Origin: Augochlora pura
Taxonomy: Eukaryota > Arthropoda > Insecta > Hymenoptera > Halictidae
Assembly (NCBI RefSeq): GCF_028453695.1
Contig: NC_135777.1
Span: forward strand, 17,783,714-17,847,713
DNA: 64,000 nucleotides
Direction: 5' to 3'
Below, in pieces: positions 1 to 12,619 of this stretch. Under the pieces are notes generated by a model, which saw only the letters and a list, made by a program, of their open reading frames with translations, had not been told where the DNA came from and did not search any database. A program made the translations under genes and the position numbers. The stretch's first letter is position 1. Each line of letters begins with the position of its first letter.

Positions 1-3000
1 GCGAAAATATTTCGTTCGATGAATTAAACTGTTAAATTAAGTAGGGTATAAATGCGTGATAGTATTAAAGTAATATTCTGCGGTCATACCTGGCCATAAT
101 ATCGTGACACCATTTATTTAGACATTAATTACAATGGCGGCGAAACTTGAGCAACAAGTAATTAATTCGTTATAATTATATTTTCCTTCCTCAATGGGAG
201 ATGCACGTTCAATGAATTGTTACGTAACAAGCTGGTAGATATTATTAAAACTCCATATATTTCTGGTAAATATGATATATATATTTATATTTTTATAATG
301 TCATATTATTATATAATTTCGACCGCGGAGAGTATCGTGAAATAATTGTGTTGCAAATTAAGCGTTAAAACTCACAAATTATCTACTTTTTTAATGACAA
401 TTCAGTCGTCTATGTAAAGTATTCTATAAGTATTCTAAGCTTTCTGGTCGTAGTCATGCTTACCCACGCGTTGAAGTCACCAGAGCAACGTCACTTTTAC
501 CGCGCGTTAATATCTCAAAAGCTACGTTCACTTTGTCTACTATACATCAGTCCTTATCTGCAATATTTTATGCATATACCTACTACACTTAACAGTATGT
601 CAAGTCAAATTAAAAAATTAAATTTAATTAATAGTTCAAGCGATATACGAATTCTCGGAGCAGTCGTCCATAAACAAGAACTAATAATTAATAAAGCACA
701 ATTTTTATTATTGCTCGTTGTTTATTTTATTCCTGCTCAAAATTGAACATTTGATAACGTAAATACAAAGTTTTGCATGTGATCGTAGTGAGCTGGTGTT
801 TAAGTTAGTAAAGAAGACATTTCACGCACGAAATGTCGATATTATCTTAAGTGTTCCACAGCCGATGAACTAGCGAATTTCGGAAACGAATAAATGGAAC
901 ACAGATAAAATAATCGGTCGAAGACCCGGCGTCGACAGCCCAGGTTTTCTCGCGACCACGTTCCGACCCAGAACTTCCGCGCAAGGTTAATGAAAGGAGC
1001 CCAATTTCTTTCGAGATGTCAGCATGGATTCCACAGGCATTTCCTCTTGGATTTCGTTTAATGATCGACGTTATCCTCATTAACCGATCGTTACCGCTGG
1101 CTCCGGTCACAAATTCGGGTTCGGCCGGGCCCCAGTGGCGTAACAAGTTGCCCCGATCCGCGGACTTTTAACGACTACTCCGAAAATCTGAATAATTCGC
1201 CATTCATTTTTCTCTTGCACGGACACGGACCACCCATAAATCGAGGGATCAGGCTAAAAGGTAAACGAAACAAGAAGACCGTAAATGAACTGCGGGTAAA
1301 ACGTGAACGAACTGCAGTTTCGCTCGTAAGTATTACATTCTTAATAACCAAAAAACGATGCAGCATGGGGCCCAATAAATTTTAACGATCCCCTCGTTTT
1401 ATTCGGATCCCGATGAAGCCCCCGATGGTCCACGATAATCCTCGATCCCCGATTTTATTTCGGCATTCGCACGTTCGTATCGTCCGCTTGGTAAATCAAC
1501 TTCCATTTAATTTACGCTGCTGAAAAGTCGGACTAAGATGATTTCATTTTATTCTAAAGATAAAGAGTCGAACATTCTTTTGTCAGTCTATCTCACTTAT
1601 ATCGTCATTCGAATAAAATATTAACAGTCTTAAATTTTGACCAAACAATGTAAATATTTTTAAGACGATAAAAGTTCGTTGAATAATGTACAGAAGAAAT
1701 TTCCGCGAGCCTTGCAGTTGGATGGAACGACAGGAAGAATAAAAAATTTCGGCTCTTCAACCTTATCATTTTGATATCGTCTGCTCTCGTTTTAAAAGAC
1801 GCTCGCATATTTATTTGTCCGGACCGCAGAAACAAGAACGCGGTCCCAGAATTCGATCGAGTTCAATCGACGCAAATAAGTGACCGAGTAATTTCTTCTC
1901 GACGTTTAAGCGGAAAATTCGTGGCGGCCCGTTTCGGTCTATCAGATGGTTCTACGGTCGGTGAGAAAAAAAAAGGGACCGGAGAGAGCGCGGTAACAAA
2001 TGGCGGAGACAGTGACCGTTGCGACACAGAGTTTCCAGGAACGAAATACGCGCGCGATCGATTAAAGCGGATTCCACGGCTCGATATCGTTCGAGAGCAT
2101 TTCACCGGGATCGGTGGAATTTTCGCTACGGCAGTGTTTCCAGCGGCGTCAAAGCGGCCAAGAATCCGCTTCTTGCTTACGCCGCTGGCAAAAGATATCC
2201 GCAATTAGGTGGCGCGGCCCGTTTCACGAGAAGCGGGGACCCCCGTTAAAAATCTTTCGCCGTTTCCGTTTCAGCTGATAATTCGCCACGTCGGTCGCGC
2301 GACAAACGAAACGAGACAAGAAGCGGCGATTCGAAACGCGAAACGAAACCGGAAACCGGGCGGGCTACTCGCGAAGATCTACAGTGGCGCGGCGCTGGGC
2401 GTCTCGGCTCCTTAATGAAGACTTTCCTTGCCGTTCGTTGCGGACGCGCCGGGAATATTTCGGACAAATTAATTAAACGAGAAATATGAGACGTATCGGC
2501 TGGCCCCCGGAATTTCGTGCGCGTGTCCGTTTGATTAATGGAGCAGCCTGACGGTTAACGAAGCCACCGTGCTATGAATGCAATATTTCATTTCGCGGGC
2601 GCAAGCGGGATACAAAAACACGGCCGTGTCGCAATAATTGTTTTTATCAGCGGTTCGCATCGTCGGGAATTATGCGGCAGGAGTCGTCGTCCCGTCGATG
2701 AAGTTAATGGTCCTCCCAAAAAGTTATCTTCCAGCTATTACCTTTTTCTGACCGGCATATTTCTGATTCGAGAGATTAATTCTGCAAAGCTGACAATTAA
2801 ACGATAATTTAAATCGTCCAGCGAAAGTATTATTAGGGAAACAAGACCTTGATTAAACAACTATAGAAATGCGGTTTAAATAGAATAGGATAGTAAAATA
2901 CTAATATAAAAATTATTATTACCAATTAGAACATATTATTTGTACTTACATCAATATTATAAAACACGTAAGGATCATAGTAGATCAAATTTTTTTAAAA

Positions 3001-6000
3001 CAATGTGACTCTCGTCCTCGAAGGTGTACTATAGTAAATTTCGAAATCCGGAAACCGAGCTCTACAATCTGTGGTATCTATCGCAGGCTCCCTTTGAATG
3101 TGAAGAATTCCGGTGTAAATTTTTTATCGCGATTACCGTATTAACGAAAGCCGCGTTATTTTTGTTCCAGTGCACGTCGCCGTCGTGCCGATGTTACATA
3201 ACGCCGTGCAACACGTAGCGAGCCTTTTGAAGCTCGATTAACCAGGACCTCGAGGAAAACGTGACCCGTGATAAAGGCGGCGCAAGAACGGAACATTTTT
3301 CGCTGATGAAACAAATCAGCGAAATGCAATCGCGGATTTATCACCGTAATTATTTATGATCTCATGCCGGTGTGTCTCTCGGACTATATCGACGCGTTCC
3401 GTGCGCGGACAACGCCGGATAACCGGGTCCGTTATTAATTGTTAAAGATTTCCCATTATCATTCTGTACAATAGACGGGAACGCGCGTTACATAATTGTG
3501 AACCGGCAGAGGTCCATTGACGCTTTCGAGCGAAATGAATGATCACGTGTCTCTGCGATATATCACGGGCCACTTATTCCCAGCAACGGCCTGTAAAAAG
3601 TTAATGAGAACCTAATCGCGATACGTTGCATGATATTTTCGGACCCATTATTCTCCATCGCGAGAATTATCGACCGGAAAATGTCGATATTTTCCCATGG
3701 ATGCCCGTGCCGAATTCTACGGCTACAAGGAACTAGAAAGTAACATTAATTGACATTAATTAGAAACTAGTTTGCTGACACGACTTTCCCTTTCTTTCTG
3801 AAACAGACGCGAACGGACCATTTCAGGATACCACTTTTTTGCAAATAATTCTTTCATATTTTGAACACAATGGTATTTCCAATTTTCATAAAACATTTGG
3901 TGGACGATCAAGTTTTACGGTATCTTAGAAATGATAACGAGCAAGTTGATCAAAATGAAATTATTAAAAAGAATGGTAATTGAATAATTTCATAGTTCTT
4001 ATTCAATTGTTTGCGAAGCGTATTCTCTGTTCAAACACGTGAGCTAATTAAAATGGAATTAACTTTCACATTCTCGAGTTCTTTTATATTTCAGATGCGC
4101 TGTTTCTATCTTACTTTAATCCCTGTTTTAATTAGCTTACGTAACGCCATTTTTCTGGTAAACACGAAAATTACCGAAATCGACGAGATTACTTACCGAA
4201 CGAGCCAATATTTCAATTGTTAGCGAATAAATTACTAAAGGGAAAGAGCAACGAAGCATCTTGCGTTCCAAACTCAGGATTTCGTAAGTAGATTTCAATG
4301 AACATTAAACGCGTTATTCGACTAACTTGGCGAAAGAATAAAACGCGGACGTGTTCTCGAGCGAGGAGCTTTACGCCTCCCCCAATTCTTAGTTTAATTA
4401 ACGCGACCCGAAGAGCGGCCCGATCTTCGCGGCAAGAACCGTTCGACTTCTCCGTTTCTTCTCCGCGGTGTTACGAAAGAAGGCGACTCGCGCGTTGCCC
4501 TGATTTCGACATTACCGAGCCGCGAACCCCGGCGACCACGCTACTTATCAATCATTTTTTCGCGCAACGGATCGGAGCGGAGAGTGCTCGGGGGGAGAAA
4601 AAATTGCGCCGCGATAAACAGCTCTTAAAGCGTGTCCGTGTCCGGGTTTCGCGAGCGGTCACCGCAAGCCCGGCCGGCTCGCTTATCGATCATTTTTTGC
4701 CCGCGTAATAATCGAACCAGCGAGCGCCGCGCCGCTGGAAAAAAGGAAGAGGGGAACCGGAAAAATAAGGGGGGAAAAAAGGAAACCGAGGCTGGGCTTC
4801 GTCGAGCACGCCAGTGATAAAATAATTGTACAACGAACCGGCGTCGACGTTAACATCAATAACTGCGGGCTGCCCGCCCGAAGAACGTTGATCTCGATTA
4901 CGCTTTTTAGCTGCCCAGGGGACGGGAAGAGACGTGTTGCCCTGCTATTCCTGCCGGGACTGCGCGAATACGCGCGCGTGCGCTCGCGTTGTTGCACACC
5001 TATGTGAACACGCGCACCGACGGTAGAAAGTATTTGATTGGTCACGGAACTCGCTCTTTAGACAAAAGACGAGGCGGCCTGTTATTTCTAAATCTAATTT
5101 GACGTCCGATGGGGGTTTTTAATGGTGGTTGCAACTTCTTAGAGCGCGGGCGAAGGTGGCTTTATTTTTCAATTTCGTATCTTCTGTGATCTCGAAGTAT
5201 CTACATTGTGACAATCGGGGAGAAAATGTTTTGTGCCAATCTTTTATATCTTAAAAATGTTTCAAAGTTTTAGAAATGTTTTAAAAAGTTTCGTTTCATT
5301 CTCAGACGCTGTGGTATTTCGTTGTTTTAGAAATACTGGTGAACATTTCTGATTACAATACGACACATTGAGTGACTAATGATGAATTTTATTTAATAAT
5401 AAATTTTTTCTTTAAATTCAGTGTCAATTGAAGTTATCCAAGGAAGAACGAATATTTTAAAATGCCTTGGATTTAAATCCACCATTTTTTCTTTGTATAA
5501 AAATGCACAGTCGAATAACAATACATGTTAGAATTATTATTGGATTATCGACAACGATTGGCCAGGAAATACACACATAATTGAGAAATGCGTTCTGTAA
5601 TCAATGTCAAATTTAATTGTCTCAATAGATTATTGAATGGAGCAGTTTCGCTATTATCTAGCCATTATCACCGTGCAGTCATTGTCTAAAATGCATTTCC
5701 TGGCAATAAAAATAATATATTTAAAAATGGCATCGCCCAACTCGACGAAAAATAATATCATAGTGTTCTTAAATCTCAAATTAAAATTTTAAATTTCAAA
5801 AAAAAAATTACCGTCAATTCGGTCCCGGTCTTAGTCGGCCCAATCAATTGTTCGAAGAGTCCGCGGCGAATCGCGGTAGTTGCAGCCGGGCAAGGATTAT
5901 TGTTTCGCCGAACGACCGATCGGGCACGTTCGAACGATAACGTGTGTACGCGTGCTGAGCAAGGCGGCGAGCGACGCGGCCCGTTGCGTTGGGACGATTA

Positions 6001-6427
6001 CGTTGAAGCACGGCGATGGCTATCGTTCTGTACGCACGATTAAATTGATTTATGGATAAACGTTAACGGCGGCATTTATTTGTAGTTCGTAGGCTGGCCG
6101 CGGTCTACCGCGCGAGAGTGGGTGAGCCCCGCCGCAAGGAATTCGATGTTATCTACCGGCAGATATGAGATCGGACGGTTGCATGACGTGGTTTTTTCTT
6201 TTTCTTTCCAGTTCTTTTCGTTACGATCGCGCTCGGCTCTTTATTTTTCGCCGTGGATAGATCGTGCGATCGTACGTGCTCGCGGAATCGGAGAGGGAAA
6301 AGAAGGGAAGGGAAGTATTACACGGGACGGAGATCGTGGAAGGGTCAAAGAGAACCGACAAGGACGCTGCGCAAAGGGGTTGCCGAGGCCGGAGAAGGAC
6401 AGAACGATTGCGCGGGTGGAGCACAAG
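1..6427. other. Intergenic or intronic DNA, no gene recognised
   Basis: The first 800 bases are AT-rich; from about 0.85 kb the DNA becomes CpG-rich with interspersed TTAATTAA/TAATTA boxes. Open frames up to 145 codons occur (around 1.8-2.2 kb and 4.3-4.7 kb), but they overlap each other on both strands, are arginine- and serine-rich as expected from random CpG-rich DNA, and show no protein family signature or paired splice sites. A purine-only stretch lies at about 4.74-4.79 kb. AT-rich DNA returns at 5.2-5.8 kb. I see nothing functional that I can name. Confidence 0.6.
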
Positions 6428-6482
6428 TGGTGGTGGCGGCGGCGACGGCGACGGTTGTGGTGGTGGTGGTGGTGGTGGTGGT
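6428..6482. repeat. Imperfect GGT/GGC trinucleotide repeat
   Basis: A run of GGT and GGC triplets interrupted by GACGGC triplets, ending in about ten GGT units. It creates long open frames on both strands (polyvaline, polyglycine, polyhistidine, polythreonine, polyproline) that are artefacts of the repeat rather than genes. Confidence 0.9.
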
Positions 6483-9400
6483 GCGAACCACGGGGTGGGG
6501 AACACGGTACGGATAGAATTCGCGCAATTTGCATTATAAAGAGCCCGAGAAGTCACAGACCATTATCCACCGACACCGTGTCTGCTCGGAGCTGTCCCTG
6601 CGACGATATCTCGTTGACTGACTCGGAGATTATGGGCGTAATAACAATAATGGTAATAAATGAGAAGGGAAACGAGGGCGAGACGCTGGCCGTTCCTGGA
6701 CGACGACGTGTGCGCATGGAAAGGCAGAATTCGATCGGGTGGACAGCGACGCCGACTTAATTGAGAAGCGAACGATAAAAATGTGGAATAATCTGTTTCG
6801 CGGCGGTAATAGCTGGGTCACCGGCCTGTCAATCCGTCCTGGGAGAGGGAGGGTGGAATGTAAAAAGCAAAGTCGCGCCTGTGTTTCGTAACGATTTCAT
6901 ATTGAACGCGTCGATGCCGTGCCGCGCCGCAAGCCTCTCTCGTTCGTCAAATACCGTGTAGGCTCGCCAGCTAATGGAAAAATCGGACAATACGGAATGC
7001 GGCGCTGGAACACTGTTTGACGCTGTTTTAACGGGAAGTTCGCGGTGATCGTGATCACGTTCTCCGCTAATCTCGGCAACTGCTTTTTCCGGCCGCCGAC
7101 CGAAGGGGATGCTGACCGTGACAGCAGACTCGTCACTGACTAGTATCGACTGTCAATCGTGAATTTTGTCCAGCTTTCTGACGTGTCAAAAGATCAAATT
7201 AGCTCTTGAAAAATGCTATTTTCTTTTGTTTTGAAGAAATACGTGTTGCACCGACTTTGACAGTTTGCTCGACTTCGCGAAGGATTTAGTCGTTGTCTAC
7301 TCTTTTATCGCAGTTCCTTCCGTCTGAGATAGTATTTACAAGCATCGATTATGATAAAAACGTTCCGTTTATTACGTAGTAGCTCACAACGATTAATGTA
7401 AAAGGCGAGCGGAGACAACTGTGCTAAAAAAATATACGGCAACACTGGCAACCAAAAAACTAGCGCGAATAAACAATTCCTGCAAAGATATTAAAGTGTA
7501 ATTTAACCCTAAACAACTTAACAACCTTCCGTCGTAAAAACAATAAAATACGAGTAATTAATTTTTAGTATCCAAGATCCGAGACAGTTCGCAATTGAAT
7601 GTAGCGTAAAAATAGCGACAAAGGAACGCAGAAAATTGTCTTGAAAATGAACCGCCCGACCGGATTTCATTTAATTCGATCGCGAACTTTTTCATCCGCT
7701 TCCGAAAATGCCGTAAAAATGAAATAAGCAGCGCAGAAGCAAAGTTCGCCGCAACGATTGCGTTCGTGATATTTGCTCGCGCGGATAAGAGTGCGTTTCG
7801 TCCGCGATTAAACGGTAAAAACCGCGTATTAAGCATGCAAACGTGAGGTATCGGCGACAAGGAACACGACTCGTTCCCCGGCGAGGCCGACAACGCGGAA
7901 AGATACCCGCACGACCCGCCGGTATAAATTCTAATATAATTATAAAAGACACGACAAATCGCCGGCCATTATAGCGCGGCGCAGAATTTATGATTGCCCG
8001 GCTCCAACGTTTGCCCGATTGCCGTAGACTGTGCGGCTGGCGACGGTAATAATGGTAGGCAACGAAGACAGAACGCCGCGTTCCTATCAGCGCGGCTTAA
8101 AACTGTACTCTGATTTAGTCGGTCAACTTTTCAGTCGATTTCGAAATTCTCGATGTTCCGATCCAGCAATTACGCTATTGTTCATTCATCACGAAAGCTA
8201 TTAACGAGAGTATGAGATGTTCGAAGCGCGCGAGGTGTTAATTTTTCGAATTGTTCGTTTGTTAAAAGACGAACGAAGATTCTGTGTTGCTACCACGAGT
8301 CGAATACATCTTTCTACAAATTGACAGTCGTTAATTCAATGCGTTACGTTATCTTTTATAGCTGCGGTAATTAACACCTCATCGGCGTTAATAATTTTAC
8401 CGATAAAATGAGGTAATTCTTTTGCTTGCATGTCTTCATTCGCTTTCATTCCTAGGCTTCGACAATAAAAATTCAATCCTAAAAGAACATTCTATTTGGT
8501 TGAAATCTTGGTTAATAGTTGAGTAAAATAGTTTTACGAATTATTGAATAAAAATAGTCTTCGAGACCGTGCACATTTTATGGAAAACGATGGGTGCAGT
8601 ATGTTTTTGAGCGTTCCTCGAAAATTATTCTGGAGCGTGTGCGAATACGTATCGCGAGATTTACCATGGCAATAACAAGATGAACGTACATACTTGTAAC
8701 TCGAAAATGTGATTACAGCGTAATCCATGTTCTCGTCGCACACAGCAAAATTAACATCGTGTCCCCGACCTCTGTGTCGAGCCTAATTTAAACGCGCTCG
8801 TGTCTTCGTAACACACCGGCAATTAATCCACTTTCGAAAAATCGGTTGTCGGACGTGTGTTCCCTAAAAGTTTTGCGAATCCGATGGAACCGGTGTTTTT
8901 GACCCCGAAAAAAAAACGCGGTAATCCCGTGATTGAGAAAAAACAGTCGCTCGTTCGCCAGCCGAATTTCGGACCCTAATTTCATTTCACTTACCGCGCG
9001 GGGCTGGCTTCAATTAGATCCTGCACCGTGGCCCCGTAAAAACGGATGTTTCTCGAACTTTTTCGGATCCCGAGTCGCGCCGTGACCGATCACTTCTGCT
9101 CCAGAAAAACCGGAACCGAGTCGCCAAATCCTCACGGAGGACGCACGAAACTTTCGGACGTGAACCAATAAAGATATCGTACTAACGGTTCCGTCCGAGA
9201 TGTTCTGGTTCTTCTTGCTACACACGATCGGCTTCTTGCCCGCCGTGACTACGATCACTCCGACGTGCACACACGCCTGATTTAGCTGTAACTAGTTGCA
9301 AAAACTGGAGCGACGGTTTTGCTTCGAGGCGATATTTTATTTAGAGAATTCTGTTACTTTGTTACGCGTTCTACTAAGATGAGAATCATTCTTGTCAATT

Positions 9401-12400
9401 TGCATGACTGAAGCTACAGTTTTCAGTACAGAGCAGATCGTAATAATTTTATTAACTTAACTATTGCAAGGACAGTCAATTTATATGTCTGTGCCATAAA
9501 TGAACTTTGAATTTTTATTTTTATGAAATCATCTATTGCGAACAATTATTCACTAATTTTCTTTGAACCGATAAATAGCAATACATATAACCATCTCCTG
9601 CCATTAAGCAAAGAGCGCCTTAAAAGTGGCCTCATAAATAAAATTATGAATAATGCTAATTATCGTCGGTCACATTTCTGACAAAAAAGGCGCAGTCACG
9701 TTGGCCCGAATAAACATTCGCCGTTCTCGTGCGTTCTGATTATTTTCCTGACGTCTTTCCATTCGTACAGTAAGATGAATATCTCCGAAAAGAGACATTT
9801 CAAATGAAACGTGATCCGCCGATTAAAGTATAATTTACGAGCAGCATTCGGGGATTAAACAGGTTTCGATCGAACCGATTCCATCAAGAGGCTCCCGCCG
9901 TATTACGTTGCGAACTGCTGATGCTTCATTTTCTTAAGCAGACACGTGAAACCCGAGAACGTTGCTTCCGAGTGTACCTCCATATGGGCGACGTTAATCT
10001 TGGCAGGAGCATCGTGTACGGAAGTTAATAAATAAATCGGCGATCCGCCGGGAACTGGGCGACCGGCGTGCCCGTTGATCGTTTATAAACCATTACCGTA
10101 TTAAACATGAAATCCCCGTGATGGACGCCGTCGTTTCAGATGCTTGCCGCCCGTGATCGATCGTCCGGCGTGCATCAAAGGGGAACGTTTAACGCGTGTT
10201 AACGTAATATATTAACGGCGTATTAACGATGATGACCAATTACAAGGAGACAGTAGCTTCGTCGACAACGGTCGGAGATAGGAGAAACGAGAGGAGAAGA
10301 TGGGAGAGAAACTTCCTCTGCGAGAGAGGCGCGCGGACGGCCGGGGGCCGGGCGCAAAACGAGGAGAGGGACCTTATTTATTTATAACCTCGATTTCATT
10401 CGGGTAAGCGATTATCAGTCCCAAATGCTCGCCAAAATTACCCGGACGCTATCTGACGCTCGAATCGCTGGCTGCGAGCCGTTTTTGTGCGATGGAAACG
10501 AAATAATTGCCGAACGAGCTTTCATCGTCCGCTGGCGGGACTGTTCAACGGCCGGCTGTACGTACGTGCAATCCGTTTCACTGATTTTTATCGAACTACC
10601 CGGGTTTCCTGCTGATATTCCGGGGAATCATTTCAGCACACGCGAGCCGCGCTGTCGTGTCTCGCGGCAGAACGTCGGCTCGTTTTATTAGCCGGTGGTG
10701 CTCGCTTTCGGCGTAATTATTAGATAGGGGAAAAGAAGACAATAGCAGTGGAAAGTTTTGCACCTTGCACTCGTTTCCAGGATCTACCTTCTACAAAGAA
10801 TTCTAACATTTATATGAAGTCTAGCAGAAAGTTCTGCCGGATATCATTTCGCGCGTACTCGGAAACGTATGCACGTGACAATTTAAGGCATATATTTTTT
10901 ATAAATGGTATCTACGAATTGTGACCATGCTGGCAAGAGGTTACAAGTGACGACGGAAATTATATTGAAAAATAAAATATGTATGAAAAATTTATCGTGT
11001 TCCTTCGCTTCACAGACGATCGGAACTTTCAGGTATACCTAATGAATGCCACGGAAATCGTTTGTATGTTTCAAGAAAAGTCGAAATAAAATATTTAAAT
11101 GACATATTGGATTCCATGTGATTCTAGTTAATTTAATTAATAAACTGCCTATCATTAACGTCAGAACTGCTAAGTAGTAAGAGTAAGGTTTTTAAAATGT
11201 TGCGTAGCAAAAGTTACAATTTCAGTTAGTTTTATCTTATATTAATATGAAGATAGATAAATCATTTGATTGAATAATTAATAGTCTCTGGACGCTGGTA
11301 CGAAATAATATTTCGATATATTTTATATTATTTCGGTGAAAGTATTTTTCAAATTCTTTGATATCTCGAGTTTTTCAAGAACGACAGTGTAATTACTCTT
11401 GAACGCTCCGATCGGAAATTATTCGCGACTACGACGATTCAAAATGATCCGATAATCTATTTGCTCCGGGAAGACATTAACGAGGTGGAGTAGCTGCAGA
11501 TAAGAACTAAGCAGCTGCACAAAGTAGAATTAAATAACAGCTGTACGTAGGTAGTAATTTCAGCTTATTATAAAATATGGAATAAGTGGAACGAAACTAG
11601 AATGAACATAAAGATCAACGTGTAAATACGTTTGAGAAGTTTGAACGGACGTATAAATCTTAGATTAATAACATTTTCTAGACGGTATGGAAAAATTAGG
11701 CAACCAATAATTGGATAAATTGCCCTAATTATAATTCATTATTATGAGATCAAATAAATTTGTGCTATATATGTTAATTCAGAAGAAACATTAAACAGTC
11801 TCCGCTGACACCGGCAACTAAATTTTTATTTAACTTTTATCTAAGAAATAATAGCTTGTGCTGGTGTTAAATTAGCAGTAGCTCGTTCAAATCGCTCTCT
11901 GTACATATAAAGTTTTCATATACAAAAAAGTGACAGATTTTATTTATCGCTAGACTTTTACATTAATCAGTTAACAGAGGTTCCGATCTGTATGAAAGGA
12001 ATGTCTAATTATTCGATTAACAATTAATTAAATTACCTCGATATTTCAGGAATAGTTGGACTCGATTTCCAGCATTTTTGTTCAAGATAAGACATTTTCA
12101 CAATACCCCCTGCGGCCGACACAGGTAATTCATATTTCGCGCGAAGATCCACAGTCCGCTAATCAGCTTTAATACACGGTCATTCTAGCGTTAATCTGTA
12201 ACAAATGATTGTTGTACAATAAACGTCGGGACGTCTAAATCATCTCGCCTTACGCGGCGTAGCGGATACAGAAATAGTAGCATACGTTCGAATATTAATG
12301 CGAGTAACTGTATATCTATTGTTAACAAAGTGCTCGTTCCAGGACGGTGCTCGGGAGTGCTAGACACGGTGCTCGCCGTACGGACCGGCAGGTATGTGCC

Positions 12401-12578
12401 AAAGAACGATTACGACGCGGTTCAGAGAGCAGCCGTGCGCGTCAAAAACTGTTTGTCGCAGTTCCCGAAGCTATAACAGGCCGGCTTTTTTCGTCGGTTG
12501 TCCACGTAACTTCCACGAATCCCCGTGAACGATGACAATTACCGTCGGGACAGAAAGAGAGCACAGGCCCGGGTGGGG

Positions 12579-12585
<7 letters not shown>
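6483..12585. other. Non-coding CpG-rich and AT-rich DNA, no gene recognised
   Basis: Blocks of CpG-rich DNA (about 7.0-10.7 kb) grade into AT-rich DNA (10.8-12.3 kb). Short open frames at 7.6-7.9, 9.0-9.3 and 10.4-10.7 kb have no recognisable domains and no convincing partner exons. No RNA gene or mobile element was recognised. Confidence 0.55.

Positions 12586-12618
<33 letters not shown>
12586..12618. repeat. GA dinucleotide microsatellite
   Basis: An uninterrupted (AG)n run of about 33 bases, preceded by further GAGA-rich sequence from about 12,579. In insects such GAGA tracts can bind GAGA-factor/CLAMP-type zinc-finger proteins and often lie in open chromatin, but nothing here proves a regulatory role. 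Confidence 0.92.

Positions 12619-12619
<1 letters not shown>

Noticed and set aside
4298..4708. 136-codon plus-strand frame
   Set aside because: Arg/Ser-rich composition typical of random CpG-rich sequence, and it overlaps other frames with no splice signals or domain.
6122..6821. Several overlapping open frames of 60-212 codons on both strands
   Set aside because: They are created by the GGT/GGC repeat and CpG-rich flanks; the translations are low-complexity runs in every frame and show no domain.
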